Positions 14,595 to 22,715 of a stretch of DNA of 26,029 bases are shown piece after piece. The stretch covers positions 1-26,029 of the forward strand of contig CAZDFU010000016.1 of the NCBI GenBank assembly GCA_964504985.1. Reading direction: 5' to 3'. The position numbers and the translations under genes are program-made. The notes under the pieces were generated by a model. The model saw only the letters and a program-made list of their open reading frames with translations. It was not told where the DNA came from and did not search any database. The stretch comes from CAZDFU01 sp964504985 (GTDB taxonomy: Bacteria; Patescibacteriota; Microgenomatia; Daviesbacterales; UBA10151). Every line of letters begins with the position of its first letter. The stretch's first letter is position 1.

Positions 14595-15671
14595 TCACTT
14601 CAGAAGATATGTGGCTTTTTTGGTACCGCCGATTTTTTTAACTAATCCTTTTTGTTTAAGAAATTTAATTTCCCTTAAGACTGTATCATCTGAAAAATCC
14701 GGGAATATTTTTCTAAACTCTTTATTCTGCAAAGACTTATGCCTGTGCAAATACTCCATAATGACCATTTGCCTTTCATTTAGCATTACCTGCTCTCCCA
14801 ACTTATCTTTAATCCTGGCATCAGTTGAAATCCTTTGTACTTTTTCTTTAACTCTATTAAGCTCAATTGCTACTCCTTGCACAAAATACTCCAGCCAAAG
14901 AGTTAAATCCCTTTCATGGGTATCTAAAACCAGCTGATTTGAAACAGCTTGCAAGGTTAAATAATACTGCATGGGATTTTCATCAAAATATTCCTCAAAA
15001 GAGAAAAATTTTCTGATATCATAGCCGTCCAAAAATAATACCTGGGTGGCAACCGCCCTGGCTACCCTGCCATTTCCGTCCACAAAAGGATGTATCCTGG
15101 CCAGTTCATAGTGGATGATGCCTGCTTTAATGATGGGATGAACCTCTTTAGCTTGGTCTGAGTTAATCCAGTTGACCAGATCTTCCACCAGATAAGGCAC
15201 TTCAACAGCTGGCGGGGGTGTATAAGAAATCTGTCCGGTTTTAGTATTACGGATAACCACCTGCCTGATTCTAAATTGTCCAACTGAGGCTGGAGGTAAT
15301 ATTTTCTCTGTGGTTAATTTATGAATTTCCATAATGTTTTCTATGGTAAAAGCATAATTGCCTGATAAACCAATTTGGGCATAAATTGCCTCTATAAATT
15401 TCAAAACGTTCCTGTAATTAATAATCTCCTGGATATCCCGGTCCCGGGCTATAACTTCAGCGCCATCCAAAACATCTTTCACTTCTTCCTCAGAAAGCGG
15501 GTTTCCCTCCAAATGAGTTCCGTGATGAACAGTTCTTTCTACCGCCTCTTTTCTAAATTTGGCTTCCCAGGCAGGCACCAGTGGCGCGTGGATAATAATT
15601 TCCCTGGCAGCCTCAATAGTACCAATATCTTTTAGAATCCTGTTGGTGATTGTGTATTTGGGAACAAACAT
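14595..15671 (-). CDS. Fic family protein (AMP-transferase type)
   Basis: A 358-residue protein. The Fic core has the full active-site loop HPFVDGNGR (194-202), which transfers AMP or another nucleotide to Ser/Thr/Tyr hydroxyls on target proteins. An N-terminal helix contains GTHLEGN (51-57), resembling the inhibitory (S/T)xxxE(G/N) helix, with E55 as the blocking Glu; the Thr is one residue nearer than usual. The C-terminus (about 295-358) is a winged-helix-like domain (NERQMVIMEYLHRHKSLQNKEF...LVKKIGGTKKATYLLK). This is the common bacterial Fic-wHTH layout. Target unknown. Its last 14 codons are duplicated at 14091-14134. Confidence 0.9.
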   Translation of the reverse strand: MFVPKYTITNRILKDIGTIEAAREIIIHAPLVPAWEAKFRKEAVERTVHHGTHLEGNPLSEEEVKDVLDGAEVIARDRDIQEIINYRNVLKFIEAIYAQIGLSGNYAFTIENIMEIHKLTTEKILPPASVGQFRIRQVVIRNTKTGQISYTPPPAVEVPYLVEDLVNWINSDQAKEVHPIIKAGIIHYELARIHPFVDGNGRVARAVATQVLFLDGYDIRKFFSFEEYFDENPMQYYLTLQAVSNQLVLDTHERDLTLWLEYFVQGVAIELNRVKEKVQRISTDARIKDKLGEQVMLNERQMVIMEYLHRHKSLQNKEFRKIFPDFSDDTVLREIKFLKQKGLVKKIGGTKKATYLLK

Positions 15672-15673
15672 AT

Positions 15674-15744
15674 TTAGTTATTAGTTATGAGTTCATAGTT
15701 CAAAGAAAATTACTACGGACTAATAACTACCAACTCTAAACTAA
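15674..15744. repeat. Two heptamer arrays facing each other upstream of the Fic gene
   Basis: Left array 15674-15701: TTAGTTA, TTAGTTA, TGAGTTC, ATAGTTC. Right array 15717-15744: GGACTAA, TAACTAC, CAACTCT, AAACTAA. The right one is the rough reverse complement of the left (about 19 of 28 positions), so they can form a hairpin with a 15-nt loop. They occupy almost all of the 101-bp gap between carB and the Fic start. Confidence 0.75.
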
Positions 15745-15772
15745 TTATGCCCCATTTCCCGCAAAAGGTAAA

Positions 15773-18700
15773 CTAATCCTTTACATACTCATCCCAGGAT
15801 TTAATTTCCAGATCATCTAAACTCTTAGAAGACAGGGAAAGAACCAGCAGCTCTGCTGCTTGTAAGTTAGTAAGAAGAGGTATGCCTAAATCAATGCAAT
15901 GCCTTCTGATAATAAACCCATCTGTTTCCCCTTTCTCAGAACCTGACATGGATATATTAATAGCCAAATCAATTTCTCCTTTTTGCATCAGGTCTAAAAT
16001 TGAAGGATGTTTTCTTTCTGATATTTTATATGCTCTGATATTTTTTATCTCATGCCCCAATAAAAATTTTGAGGTATTGTCTGTAGCATAGATTTTAAAC
16101 CCCAGCTTAGCTAATATTTTTGCTGATTGTAAAAAATCAATTTTATTTTTATCCCCGCCTAATGATAAAAAAATGCTTTTTTTAGGTAATTTAAACCCAA
16201 CAGACAAAAGGGCTTTCAAATAACTTTCCGCTAAATCAGCGCCAAAGCAGGCTACTTCCCCTGTTGAAGACATTTCTACTCTAAGCCGGGGGTCTGCCCC
16301 TTTAATCCTGTGAAATGAGAACTGAGGGGCCTTAACTGCCACATAATCTAAATCAACTGTGTTGTACTCCCCTGTCAGATCTTCTCCAAGCATTGTCCTG
16401 GTAGCAATACTGACAAAATTGTATCCTGTGACTTTTGAAACAAACGGGAAAGATCTGGATGAGCGCAAGTTAAGTTCAATTACTAAAAGTTTATTATCTT
16501 TGGCTAAAAACTGGATATTAAATGGCCCGGTAATTTTTAGTTCAGCCAGGATTTTTTTAGTTGTTTCTTTGATTTTTCTAACAGTCTCAAGGTAAAGTTT
16601 TTGCGGAGGCAATACCAAGGTTGCATCACCTGAATGCACTCCGGCATTTTCTACATGTTCTGAGATCGCATAGATTAAAAGTTCACCGTTTTGCCCTACC
16701 CCATCTATCTCAATTTCTTTAGCCCCTTCTATAAATTTGGAAATTACCACCGGATGCTCTGTTGAGATATCTGTGACAAACTTAAGGTACTTTTTTAAAT
16801 CAGATGAGGAAAAAGCCACATTCATAGCAGAACCTGATAATACATAGGAGGGTCTAATTAAAACCGGATAGCCTATTTGTTTGGCAAATAAAGTTGCATC
16901 CTTGACGGATTTTAGAATTCTCCATGCAGGCTGCTTAATACCTAATTTATCCAGGAGCTTTGAGAACTTATCCCTGTCTTCTGCCCGGTCAATTGAAACA
17001 GGTGAGGTACCCAAAATTTTATACCCTGCACGTAAAGCTGCCATAGCCAGATTATTGGGCACCTGGCCCCCAAAACTAAGAAGCAAACTAACTGGATTCT
17101 CAATATCATAAATATCACTGACTCTTTCAAAGGTTAGTTCTTCAAAATACAACTTGGAGGCATTATCATAATCAGTAGAAACAGTTTCCGGGTTACAGTT
17201 AATGATTATTGTTTCTAAACCCTTCTGCCTTAAGGTTTGAGCTGCGGTAACCGAACACCAGTCAAATTCAACTGATGAGCCAATCCTGTAAGGCCCGGAG
17301 CCAAGGACAATAGCTTTTTTAGGATAAGAGTTACTAGTATAAGCAAAGCTTGCCACTTCGCGGTAAGAGTGATGAGTCTCTTTGTGTACCGACTCATCAC
17401 TAGATCCTCTTATCCTCTTATCCTCAGACTCTTCACCATGATATGTTAGGTAAAGGTAATTAGTTTTAGCAGGATATTCAGCAGCCAAAGTATCAATATG
17501 CTTTACCTTTGGTACTATTCCATGCTTTTTTCTGAATTGTCTGATTTTTTCTTCAGTTGTTTTAAAGACTTTTGCCAATAATTTATCTGAAAACCCAAGG
17601 TTCTTTGCTTCTTTGATTGTCTGAAGACTGAAGACTGAAGACTGAAGACTTTTTTCAAATTCAGCTATCTCCTTGATTTGATACAAAAACCATGGATCTA
17701 TACCTGTTTGATCATAAATATTTTCAATATTTTCTCCGCTGATAAAACTTTTAGCCAAAGCAAACAACCTTTGACCTGTAGGCAAAAGTTTGGTTTCATC
17801 AACTTCATTTGATAATAGTCCATCCTGCCCTGTCTCAAGCATCCTGACAGCTTTTTGCAATGCCTCAGGGAAACTTCTGCCAATTGCCATTACTTCCCCT
17901 ACACTTTTCATCTCAGANNNNNNNNNNCTCCTTTGCCCCCACAAATTTTTGTAAATCCCATCTGGGAATTTTGACAACCAGATAATCCAATGCCGGTTCA
18001 AAAAAAGCAGAGGTGGAAAGAGTAACAGTGTTTTTTAGCTCAGGCAGGTTAAACCCTAAACCTATTTTGGCAGCAATATAAGCCAATGGGTAACCTGTGG
18101 CTTTTGAGGCCAGAGCAGATGAGCGGGAAAGCCTGGCATTTACTTCAATGACTCTGTAATCATTATTTTTGGGATTTAGGGCAAATTGGATATTACACTC
18201 ACCAATAATCCCCAACTTCTCAATAACCTGCAGTGATAATTTTCTTAAAAAGTGGTATTGATAATTATTCAGTGTTTGCGAGGGGGCAACTACAATGCTC
18301 TCACCTGTATGAATCCCCAGGGGATCCAGGTTTTCCATGTTACAAACAGTAATTTTATTGCCTAAATTATCCCTAACAACCTCATACTCTATTTCTTTCC
18401 AGTGTTTTAAATACTCTTCAACAGCAATTTGAGGAGCATGTTTTAAAGCTGTTGACACCATCTTAATAAGCTCATCTTTACTGCTTATTACTCCAGAACC
18501 CAAGCCCCCAAGGGAGTATCCTGATCTTATTAAAAGAGGATAACCTAAATCCTCAGCTAGACTTAAGGCTTCTTCTAAAGTTTTGGCAAAACCGCCTTTA
18601 GGAACTTTAACATCTATTTCTTGCAGCTTTCCGGCAAACAATTCCCTGTCTTCCGTTATCTCTATACTTTTAACAGGTGTTCCTAATACTTTAACATTAT

Positions 18701-19013
18701 TTTTCTTAAGTATTCCCGATCTTTCAAGCTCCAAACCGCAATTTAAGGCAGTCTGTCCCCCAAACGAAAGAAAGATTCCATCTGGTTTTTCTTTATCAAT
18801 GACTTTTTTAACAAAGTACGGTGTAACCGGCAGAAAATATACTTTGTTAACCAATTCCTTAGAAGTTTGAATAGTGGCTATATTAGGATTAATTAATACA
18901 GCTTCTATGCCCTCTTCTTTTAAGGCTTTTAAGGCCTGGGAACCGGAATAATCAAATTCCCCTGCTTCTCCAATTTTTAAGGCACCTGAGCCAAGAACTA
19001 GTACTTTTTTCAT
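15773..19013 (-). CDS. carB: Carbamoyl-phosphate synthase large subunit (interrupted by an assembly gap)
   Basis: One gene of about 1,080 codons; a 10-N gap at 17918-17927 falls after FVGAKE and before SEMKSVGEVMAIG. The two sides are in different frames only because 10 is not a multiple of 3; 9 or 12 missing bases would join them. The N-terminal ATP-grasp half begins MKKVLVLGSGALKIGEAGEFDYSG; the second half begins KKAIVLGSGPYRIGSSVEFDW; an MGS-like allosteric domain ends the protein. The enzyme makes carbamoyl phosphate for pyrimidines and arginine. Two repeat-derived segments lie in it: SLQSSVFSLQ from a heptamer array (17621-17650) and a palindrome-derived linker at 17321-17424. Last gene of the pyrB-carA-carB group. 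Confidence 0.93.
17321..17424. repeat. Palindromic element inside carB
   Basis: Bases 17391-17422 are the exact reverse complement of 19022-19053 (32 nt). Within carB, AGTGATGAGTC (17368-17378) and GACTCATCACT (17391-17401) form an 11-bp stem, and outer arms AGGATAAGAGTTACT (17321-17335) and TCCTCTTATCCTCTTATCCT (17405-17424) flank it. The element encodes the linker between YLYLTYHGEE and KKAIVLGSG, which is much shorter in typical CarB. Confidence 0.88.
17621..17650. repeat. Heptamer array CTGAAGA x4 inside carB
   Basis: Four perfect CTGAAGA units plus CT. On the coding strand they read SLQSSVFSLQ in the helical oligomerisation region of CarB. The same unit appears at 19724-19751 in carA. 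Confidence 0.93.
17918..17927. other. Assembly gap (10 N) inside carB
   Basis: Ten N characters. Comparison with conserved CarB sequence indicates that only about 9 or 12 real bases are missing, so the gap is a scaffold placeholder, not a frameshift in the organism. Confidence 0.95.
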
Positions 19014-19020
19014 TATTTTA

Positions 19021-19091
19021 AGATAAGAGGATAAGAGGATCTAGTGATGAGTCTTTTGACTTATCACTCGTATCCTAGTTACTCTTATCCT
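19021..19091. repeat. Palindromic element between carA and carB
   Basis: Second, inverted copy of the carB element: 19022-19053 is the reverse complement of 17391-17422. AGTGATGAGTC (19043-19053) pairs with GACTTATCACT (19058-19068) across a TTTT loop, and the outer arm AGTTACTCTTATCCT (19077-19091) corresponds to 17321-17335. It fills nearly the whole 76-bp gap and supplies part of the carA stop codon. carB then lacks a visible Shine-Dalgarno. Confidence 0.85.
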
Positions 19092-20145
19092 AGATACTAT
19101 TTATAAATTCATCAAACAAATATCCTCCATCTAAAGGTCCCGGGGTTGCTTCCGGGTGAAATTGAACTGCCAAAAATGGCTTTCTCTTATGCCTTATCCC
19201 CTCATTGGTTCCATCATTTAAATTAACAAACCACTCAATCCAATCAGAATTTAAGGATTTCATATCAACAGTAAACCCATGGTTTTGGGAGGTAATAATA
19301 GATTTATTAGTCAACTTGTCAAAAACAGGCTGATTCTGTCCTCTGTGGCCAAACTTTAATTTATAAGTATTTCCGCCTGCTGCTAAGGCCAAAATCTGGC
19401 TGCCCAGACAAATTCCCAGCGTGGGGATTTCTTCCTTTAAAACCCGCCTGACATTCTCGATTGTTTGCTTTGCCTGTTTGGGATCTCCTGGGCCATTACT
19501 GATAAAGACTGCGTCAAAATCAAACTCTGCCTTCAATGGATTAAAGTCCCAAGGCACTCTTGTTACCTTAACTCCCCTTTTAACTAAATTTCTGATAATG
19601 TTTTCTTTTGCCCCACAATCAAATAAAAGAATATTTTTCTTTCCTTCACCAAAAGTTTCTATTTTATTCACACTAACCTGAGGCAAAATATTCTCCTTAT
19701 TAGGATCATAAATATTGTTTTGTCTGATAGCTGAAGACTGAAGACTGATGACTATCTTTCCCAACATCACTCCATGCTCCCTAAGTTTTCTGGTTAACAT
19801 TCTGGTATCAATACCTGATAAAGCCGGAATCCCCTCGCTTTTTAACCAATCCCCAAGGCTTCTTTCAGATTCAAAATGAGAGGGATTATCAATATAATTT
19901 TGAACAATTAACCCCTTTATCTGAATCCTTTTTGATTCCCAGAAATCCTTTTTTGGGACTCCATAATTACCAACTAAAGGATATGTTAAAACCAGAATCT
20001 GGCCAAAATATGAAGGATCTGTTAAAGACTCAGGATAACCCACCATGCCTGTATTAAAAACTACCTCCCCTGAGGTGTTTACCTCTGATCCAAAACTTTG
20101 CCCTAAAAAAACCGATCCTTCAGACAGGATCAATTTACCTTGCAT
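19090..20145 (-). CDS. carA: Carbamoyl-phosphate synthase small subunit (glutaminase)
   Basis: A 351-residue protein with the N-terminal CarA domain (LILSEGSVFLGQSFG; GEVVFNTGMVGYPESLTDPSY) and a C-terminal class I glutamine amidotransferase domain. The nucleophile Cys is in LGICLGSQ and the His/Glu pair is in QFHPEATPGP. It hydrolyses glutamine and feeds ammonia to CarB. It starts 18 bp after the pyrB stop with a good Shine-Dalgarno (AAGGGG, 5 nt before ATG), as expected for an internal operon gene. A heptamer array (19724-19751) encodes VISLQSSAIRQ in a variable loop. Confidence 0.95.
   Translation of the reverse strand: MQGKLILSEGSVFLGQSFGSEVNTSGEVVFNTGMVGYPESLTDPSYFGQILVLTYPLVGNYGVPKKDFWESKRIQIKGLIVQNYIDNPSHFESERSLGDWLKSEGIPALSGIDTRMLTRKLREHGVMLGKIVISLQSSAIRQNNIYDPNKENILPQVSVNKIETFGEGKKNILLFDCGAKENIIRNLVKRGVKVTRVPWDFNPLKAEFDFDAVFISNGPGDPKQAKQTIENVRRVLKEEIPTLGICLGSQILALAAGGNTYKLKFGHRGQNQPVFDKLTNKSIITSQNHGFTVDMKSLNSDWIEWFVNLNDGTNEGIRHKRKPFLAVQFHPEATPGPLDGGYLFDEFINSI
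19724..19751. repeat. Heptamer array CTGAAGA inside carA
   Basis: CTGATAG, CTGAAGA, CTGAAGA, CTGATGA in succession. Same unit and same orientation as the carB array at 17621-17650, encoding the same SLQSS peptide. Confidence 0.85.
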
Positions 20146-20163
20146 TTATGCCCCTTTCTGCTG

Positions 20164-21117
20164 TCAAAGCCTGCCCAAAAGCAAAGCAAGCAATGCTTCT
20201 CTGATATATAAACCATTTCTTGCTTGCTTAAAATAAATAGCATTAGGGTGTGCATCTAATGAGCTGTCTACCTCATTTACCCTGGGTAAAGGATGCATTA
20301 GCTTTACTCCTCTATCCAGATACCTTTTAAAAGAGGCGTCCAGGATAAATTTATCTTTGATTTTTTTGTATTCTGTTAAATTGGTAAATCTTTCTTTTTG
20401 AACCCTGGTTTGATAAAGGAAATCAACCTCTAAATCATCAGGCAATTGAGTAAATTCCTGGTATTTTACCCCTCTTTTTACCAGTATTTTTAAAAATTCC
20501 TCAGGCATCTTAAGGGTGGGGTGTGAAATAAAAATTTGTTTAACATTAAACTGGCTTAAAGCAATTGATAGGGCATGAACAGTTCTTCCATATTTTAAAT
20601 CTCCCATTAAGGCCACTGAAATCCCGTCAATTTTACCAGCTTCTTTCATCATGGTATAAAGATCAAGCATTGTTTGAGTTGGATGCTGGTTTGGGCCATC
20701 CCCTGCATTAATTACTGGGATATCTGCAACCATAGCTGCTTCTTTGGCAGCACCACCTGTTGGGTGCCTGATAATTAAAACATCTGCGTATGAATCCATA
20801 ATCCTAATGGTATCGGAAAAACTCTCTCCTTTGTGTATTGAAGTAGACTCTGGGTCATTAAAACCAATAATACCCATGCCGATTTTTTGGGAAGCTGACC
20901 TAAAAGACTGTTCAGTACGGGTAGATTGTTCAAAAAATAATATAGCTGCAATTTTTCCCTGGGCAATGGTGTAATTAGACCTGTCTCTCTTGATAAATGT
21001 GGGATCAAATCTTTTGGCTGTTTTAAGAATAAAAAGCAGCTCCTCTTTGGAGAAATCATTTATATCTATTACATCCCGTCCTTTAAAGTTTTTTTGGCCT
21101 TTTTGCTCAAAACTCAT
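20164..21117 (-). CDS. pyrB: Aspartate carbamoyltransferase catalytic subunit
   Basis: A 317-residue carbamoyltransferase that joins carbamoyl phosphate to aspartate. The carbamoyl-phosphate loop is EQSTRTEQSFRSA (with STRT), followed by GDGPNQHPTQTMLD, the Mg-independent active-site stretch GDLKYGRTVHAL and HPLPRVNEV. These are the aspartate, not ornithine, versions of the motifs (HPLPRV). No pyrI regulatory subunit is present in the window. It is the first gene after the leader ORF and terminator at 21226-21294, and carA follows 18 bp later. An AGAAAGAG Shine-Dalgarno precedes the ATG. Confidence 0.94.
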   Translation of the reverse strand: MSFEQKGQKNFKGRDVIDINDFSKEELLFILKTAKRFDPTFIKRDRSNYTIAQGKIAAILFFEQSTRTEQSFRSASQKIGMGIIGFNDPESTSIHKGESFSDTIRIMDSYADVLIIRHPTGGAAKEAAMVADIPVINAGDGPNQHPTQTMLDLYTMMKEAGKIDGISVALMGDLKYGRTVHALSIALSQFNVKQIFISHPTLKMPEEFLKILVKRGVKYQEFTQLPDDLEVDFLYQTRVQKERFTNLTEYKKIKDKFILDASFKRYLDRGVKLMHPLPRVNEVDSSLDAHPNAIYFKQARNGLYIREALLALLLGRL

Positions 21118-21167
21118 TTTTTTACTCTTTCTGCCAAAAAGCCCATCATGGTCTCTTAGGCCAAAAT

Positions 21168-21210
21168 GGACGATTCCGCACTACAGCCTTCTAACAGACT
21201 GGAATTGTCC
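21168..21210 (-). promoter_or_regulatory. Strong hairpin in the pyrB leader
   Basis: GGACGATTCC (21168-21177) and GGAATTGTCC (21201-21210) form a 10-bp stem with one mismatch; inside it CAGCC and GACTG pair on (minus strand CAGTC/GGCTG). It lies downstream of the terminator and about 50 nt before the pyrB start. Role unknown; it may protect or position the read-through transcript. Confidence 0.55.
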
Positions 21211-21225
21211 GAACCTGCCCAGATA

Positions 21226-21251
21226 CAAAAAAATCCGCCCCCTGGCGGATT
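21226..21251 (-). terminator. Intrinsic terminator (attenuator) in the pyrB leader
   Basis: On the minus strand AATCCGCC pairs perfectly with GGCGGATT around the loop AGGG, giving an 8-bp stem, followed by TTTTTTT. It lies between a promoter and pyrB and begins on the last bases of a 14-codon ORF, as in translation-coupled attenuators. Confidence 0.85.
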
Positions 21252-21294
21252 AACCAACTATTAAACTTAAATCTACAATAAATTTTCTAACCAT
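21250..21294 (-). CDS. Putative pyrB leader peptide (14 codons)
   Basis: ATG at 21294, stop TAA at 21252-21250, encoding MVRKFIVDLSLIVG. It begins 12 nt after the -10 box of the promoter and ends exactly where the terminator stem begins. The coding sequence is T-rich on the transcript strand, as in the E. coli pyrBI leader, where UTP-dependent polymerase pausing lets the ribosome follow closely and block the hairpin. A similar UTP-sensing mechanism would fit here. The evidence is positional: the ORF is short and could be fortuitous. Confidence 0.5.
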   Translation of the reverse strand: MVRKFIVDLSLIVG

Positions 21295-21306
21295 AATCTT
21301 CTTGGT

Positions 21307-21335
21307 AGTTTACCTATAAATGCCTCTAATGTCAA
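21307..21335 (-). promoter_or_regulatory. Promoter of the pyrB-carA-carB group
   Basis: On the minus strand a perfect TTGACA (21335-21330), 17 bp, TAAACT (21312-21307). Predicted start near 21300, just before the leader ORF. It lies in the 320-bp gap after argG, so the pyr genes do not depend on the argH promoter. Confidence 0.75.
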
Positions 21336-21437
21336 CTACAATCATGTAAACTGATTGTACTCAACTATTTGCGAAATCTAGCTTGCAACCTCGAAGGTAT
21401 CCGCACAAATGTTGTGTTGTTTCCTTATTTTGCGCTG

Positions 21438-22715
21438 CTACTTTTTGTATTTTCCTATCTGGTTTGCCAATTTCATTTGTAATGAATAAATTTCTATAAA
21501 CCCTGCGGATGCATTCACATTTAACCCATACCCTTCTTTGTTATTGAACGAAGCATGATCAAGGGCAAAAGGTGAACTAAGCGCTACCACTGTTGTATTG
21601 CCCTTAAATAACTTAATAGTTACTTCCCCTGTTACTTTTTCATTAACACTATCATTAAAAACGTTTATAGCCTCCATGGCAGGATCAAACCACAAAGCTC
21701 CATAACAAAGATAACCCCACTTAATATCCATCTGGGTTTTTATTTCATTAAGGGTTCTGGTTGAAACATACTTCTCTAAATTCTTATGTGCTTCAATAAT
21801 CACATGTGCTGCCGGATGCTCATAAACTCCCCTGTTTTTAAGACCTATTAGCCTATCTTCCAAAAGATGTACTGTCCCCACTCCATGTTTACCAGCTATC
21901 TGATTAAGTTTAATGATTAACTTTGCCAGGCTTAGTTTTTTGCCATTAAGGCTAACTGGAATTCCTTTTTTAAATTTAAGTTTTACCAACTCCTCTTTAT
22001 TTGGAGCATTTTTTGGCAGTGTGTATGTGGTTAAAAACTTTTCCTCAGGAGCAATGAGAGATGGATTGGTTATCTCTCCACCTTCCCAGGTAATCCCCCA
22101 CATATTGTCATCATCAGAATACGGAATATCAACAGTTGCAGGAACAGGTATGTTGTTTTCTTTAGCATATTTTATTTCATCCTGCCTATCCATTGCCCAT
22201 TCCCGTACTGGCGCAATAATCTTCATATTTGGATCATAAGTTAAAATATAACCTTCAATCCTTACCTGATCATTCCCTTTTCCGGTACAGCCATGAGCTA
22301 TTGCATCACAGCCATATTTTCCGGCAATCTTAACTGCAGCTTTTCCCAAAATTGCTCTGCCCATTGGAGTTGATAAATGATAATCTCCTTGATAAGAAGC
22401 ATTTGCTTTTATTCCCTTTGCTAGATATTCATTGGCAAATTCTTCTTTAAGGTCTAAAACAACTGCTTCAATTGCTCCAAATTTAAGAGCTTTCTTTTTA
22501 ACAGCTTCCAGATCATCATGCTGCTGGCCTAAATCTGCAGTTAAAGTAACAACCTGACAGTTATAATTATCCTGTATCCATTTAAGCATGACAGAGGTAT
22601 CTAAACCTCCGGAATAAAGAAGAAGCGCTTTTTTAATTTCTCCTTTTTTACCTTCAAATGAAGCAACTTTTATATAATCAGTTTTATCTGTAAGAAAATT
22701 TTGCTTACTTTTCAT
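21438..22715 (-). CDS. argG: Argininosuccinate synthase
   Basis: A 425-residue ATP-pyrophosphatase enzyme that condenses citrulline and aspartate. The P-loop is ALLLYSGGLDTSVMLKW (about residues 30-46), followed by TADLGQQ, the substrate region HGCTGKGNDQVR and PVREWAMDRQDEIKYA. About 28 extra residues precede the usual start, and no other ATG lies between. The start is 11 nt inside the end of argH with a GGGAGAAAG Shine-Dalgarno, so the two are coupled under the argH T-box. The remainder of the arginine pathway is not in the window. Confidence 0.95.
   Translation of the reverse strand: MKSKQNFLTDKTDYIKVASFEGKKGEIKKALLLYSGGLDTSVMLKWIQDNYNCQVVTLTADLGQQHDDLEAVKKKALKFGAIEAVVLDLKEEFANEYLAKGIKANASYQGDYHLSTPMGRAILGKAAVKIAGKYGCDAIAHGCTGKGNDQVRIEGYILTYDPNMKIIAPVREWAMDRQDEIKYAKENNIPVPATVDIPYSDDDNMWGITWEGGEITNPSLIAPEEKFLTTYTLPKNAPNKEELVKLKFKKGIPVSLNGKKLSLAKLIIKLNQIAGKHGVGTVHLLEDRLIGLKNRGVYEHPAAHVIIEAHKNLEKYVSTRTLNEIKTQMDIKWGYLCYGALWFDPAMEAINVFNDSVNEKVTGEVTIKLFKGNTTVVALSSPFALDHASFNNKEGYGLNVNASAGFIEIYSLQMKLANQIGKYKK

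Noticed and set aside
17913..18001. Overlapping ends of two carB reading frames as a real frameshift
   Set aside because: The change of frame falls exactly on the N gap, whose length is a placeholder.
21168..21210. PyrR-binding loop in the pyrB leader
   Set aside because: CAGTC...AGAAGGCTG only loosely resembles the PyrR loop, it lies after the terminator rather than before it, and the window's phosphoribosyltransferase lacks PyrR features.
21388..21398. ACCTCGAAGGT as a third copy of the mvk palindrome
   Set aside because: Only 11 nt, with a changed centre and different flanks; chance cannot be excluded.
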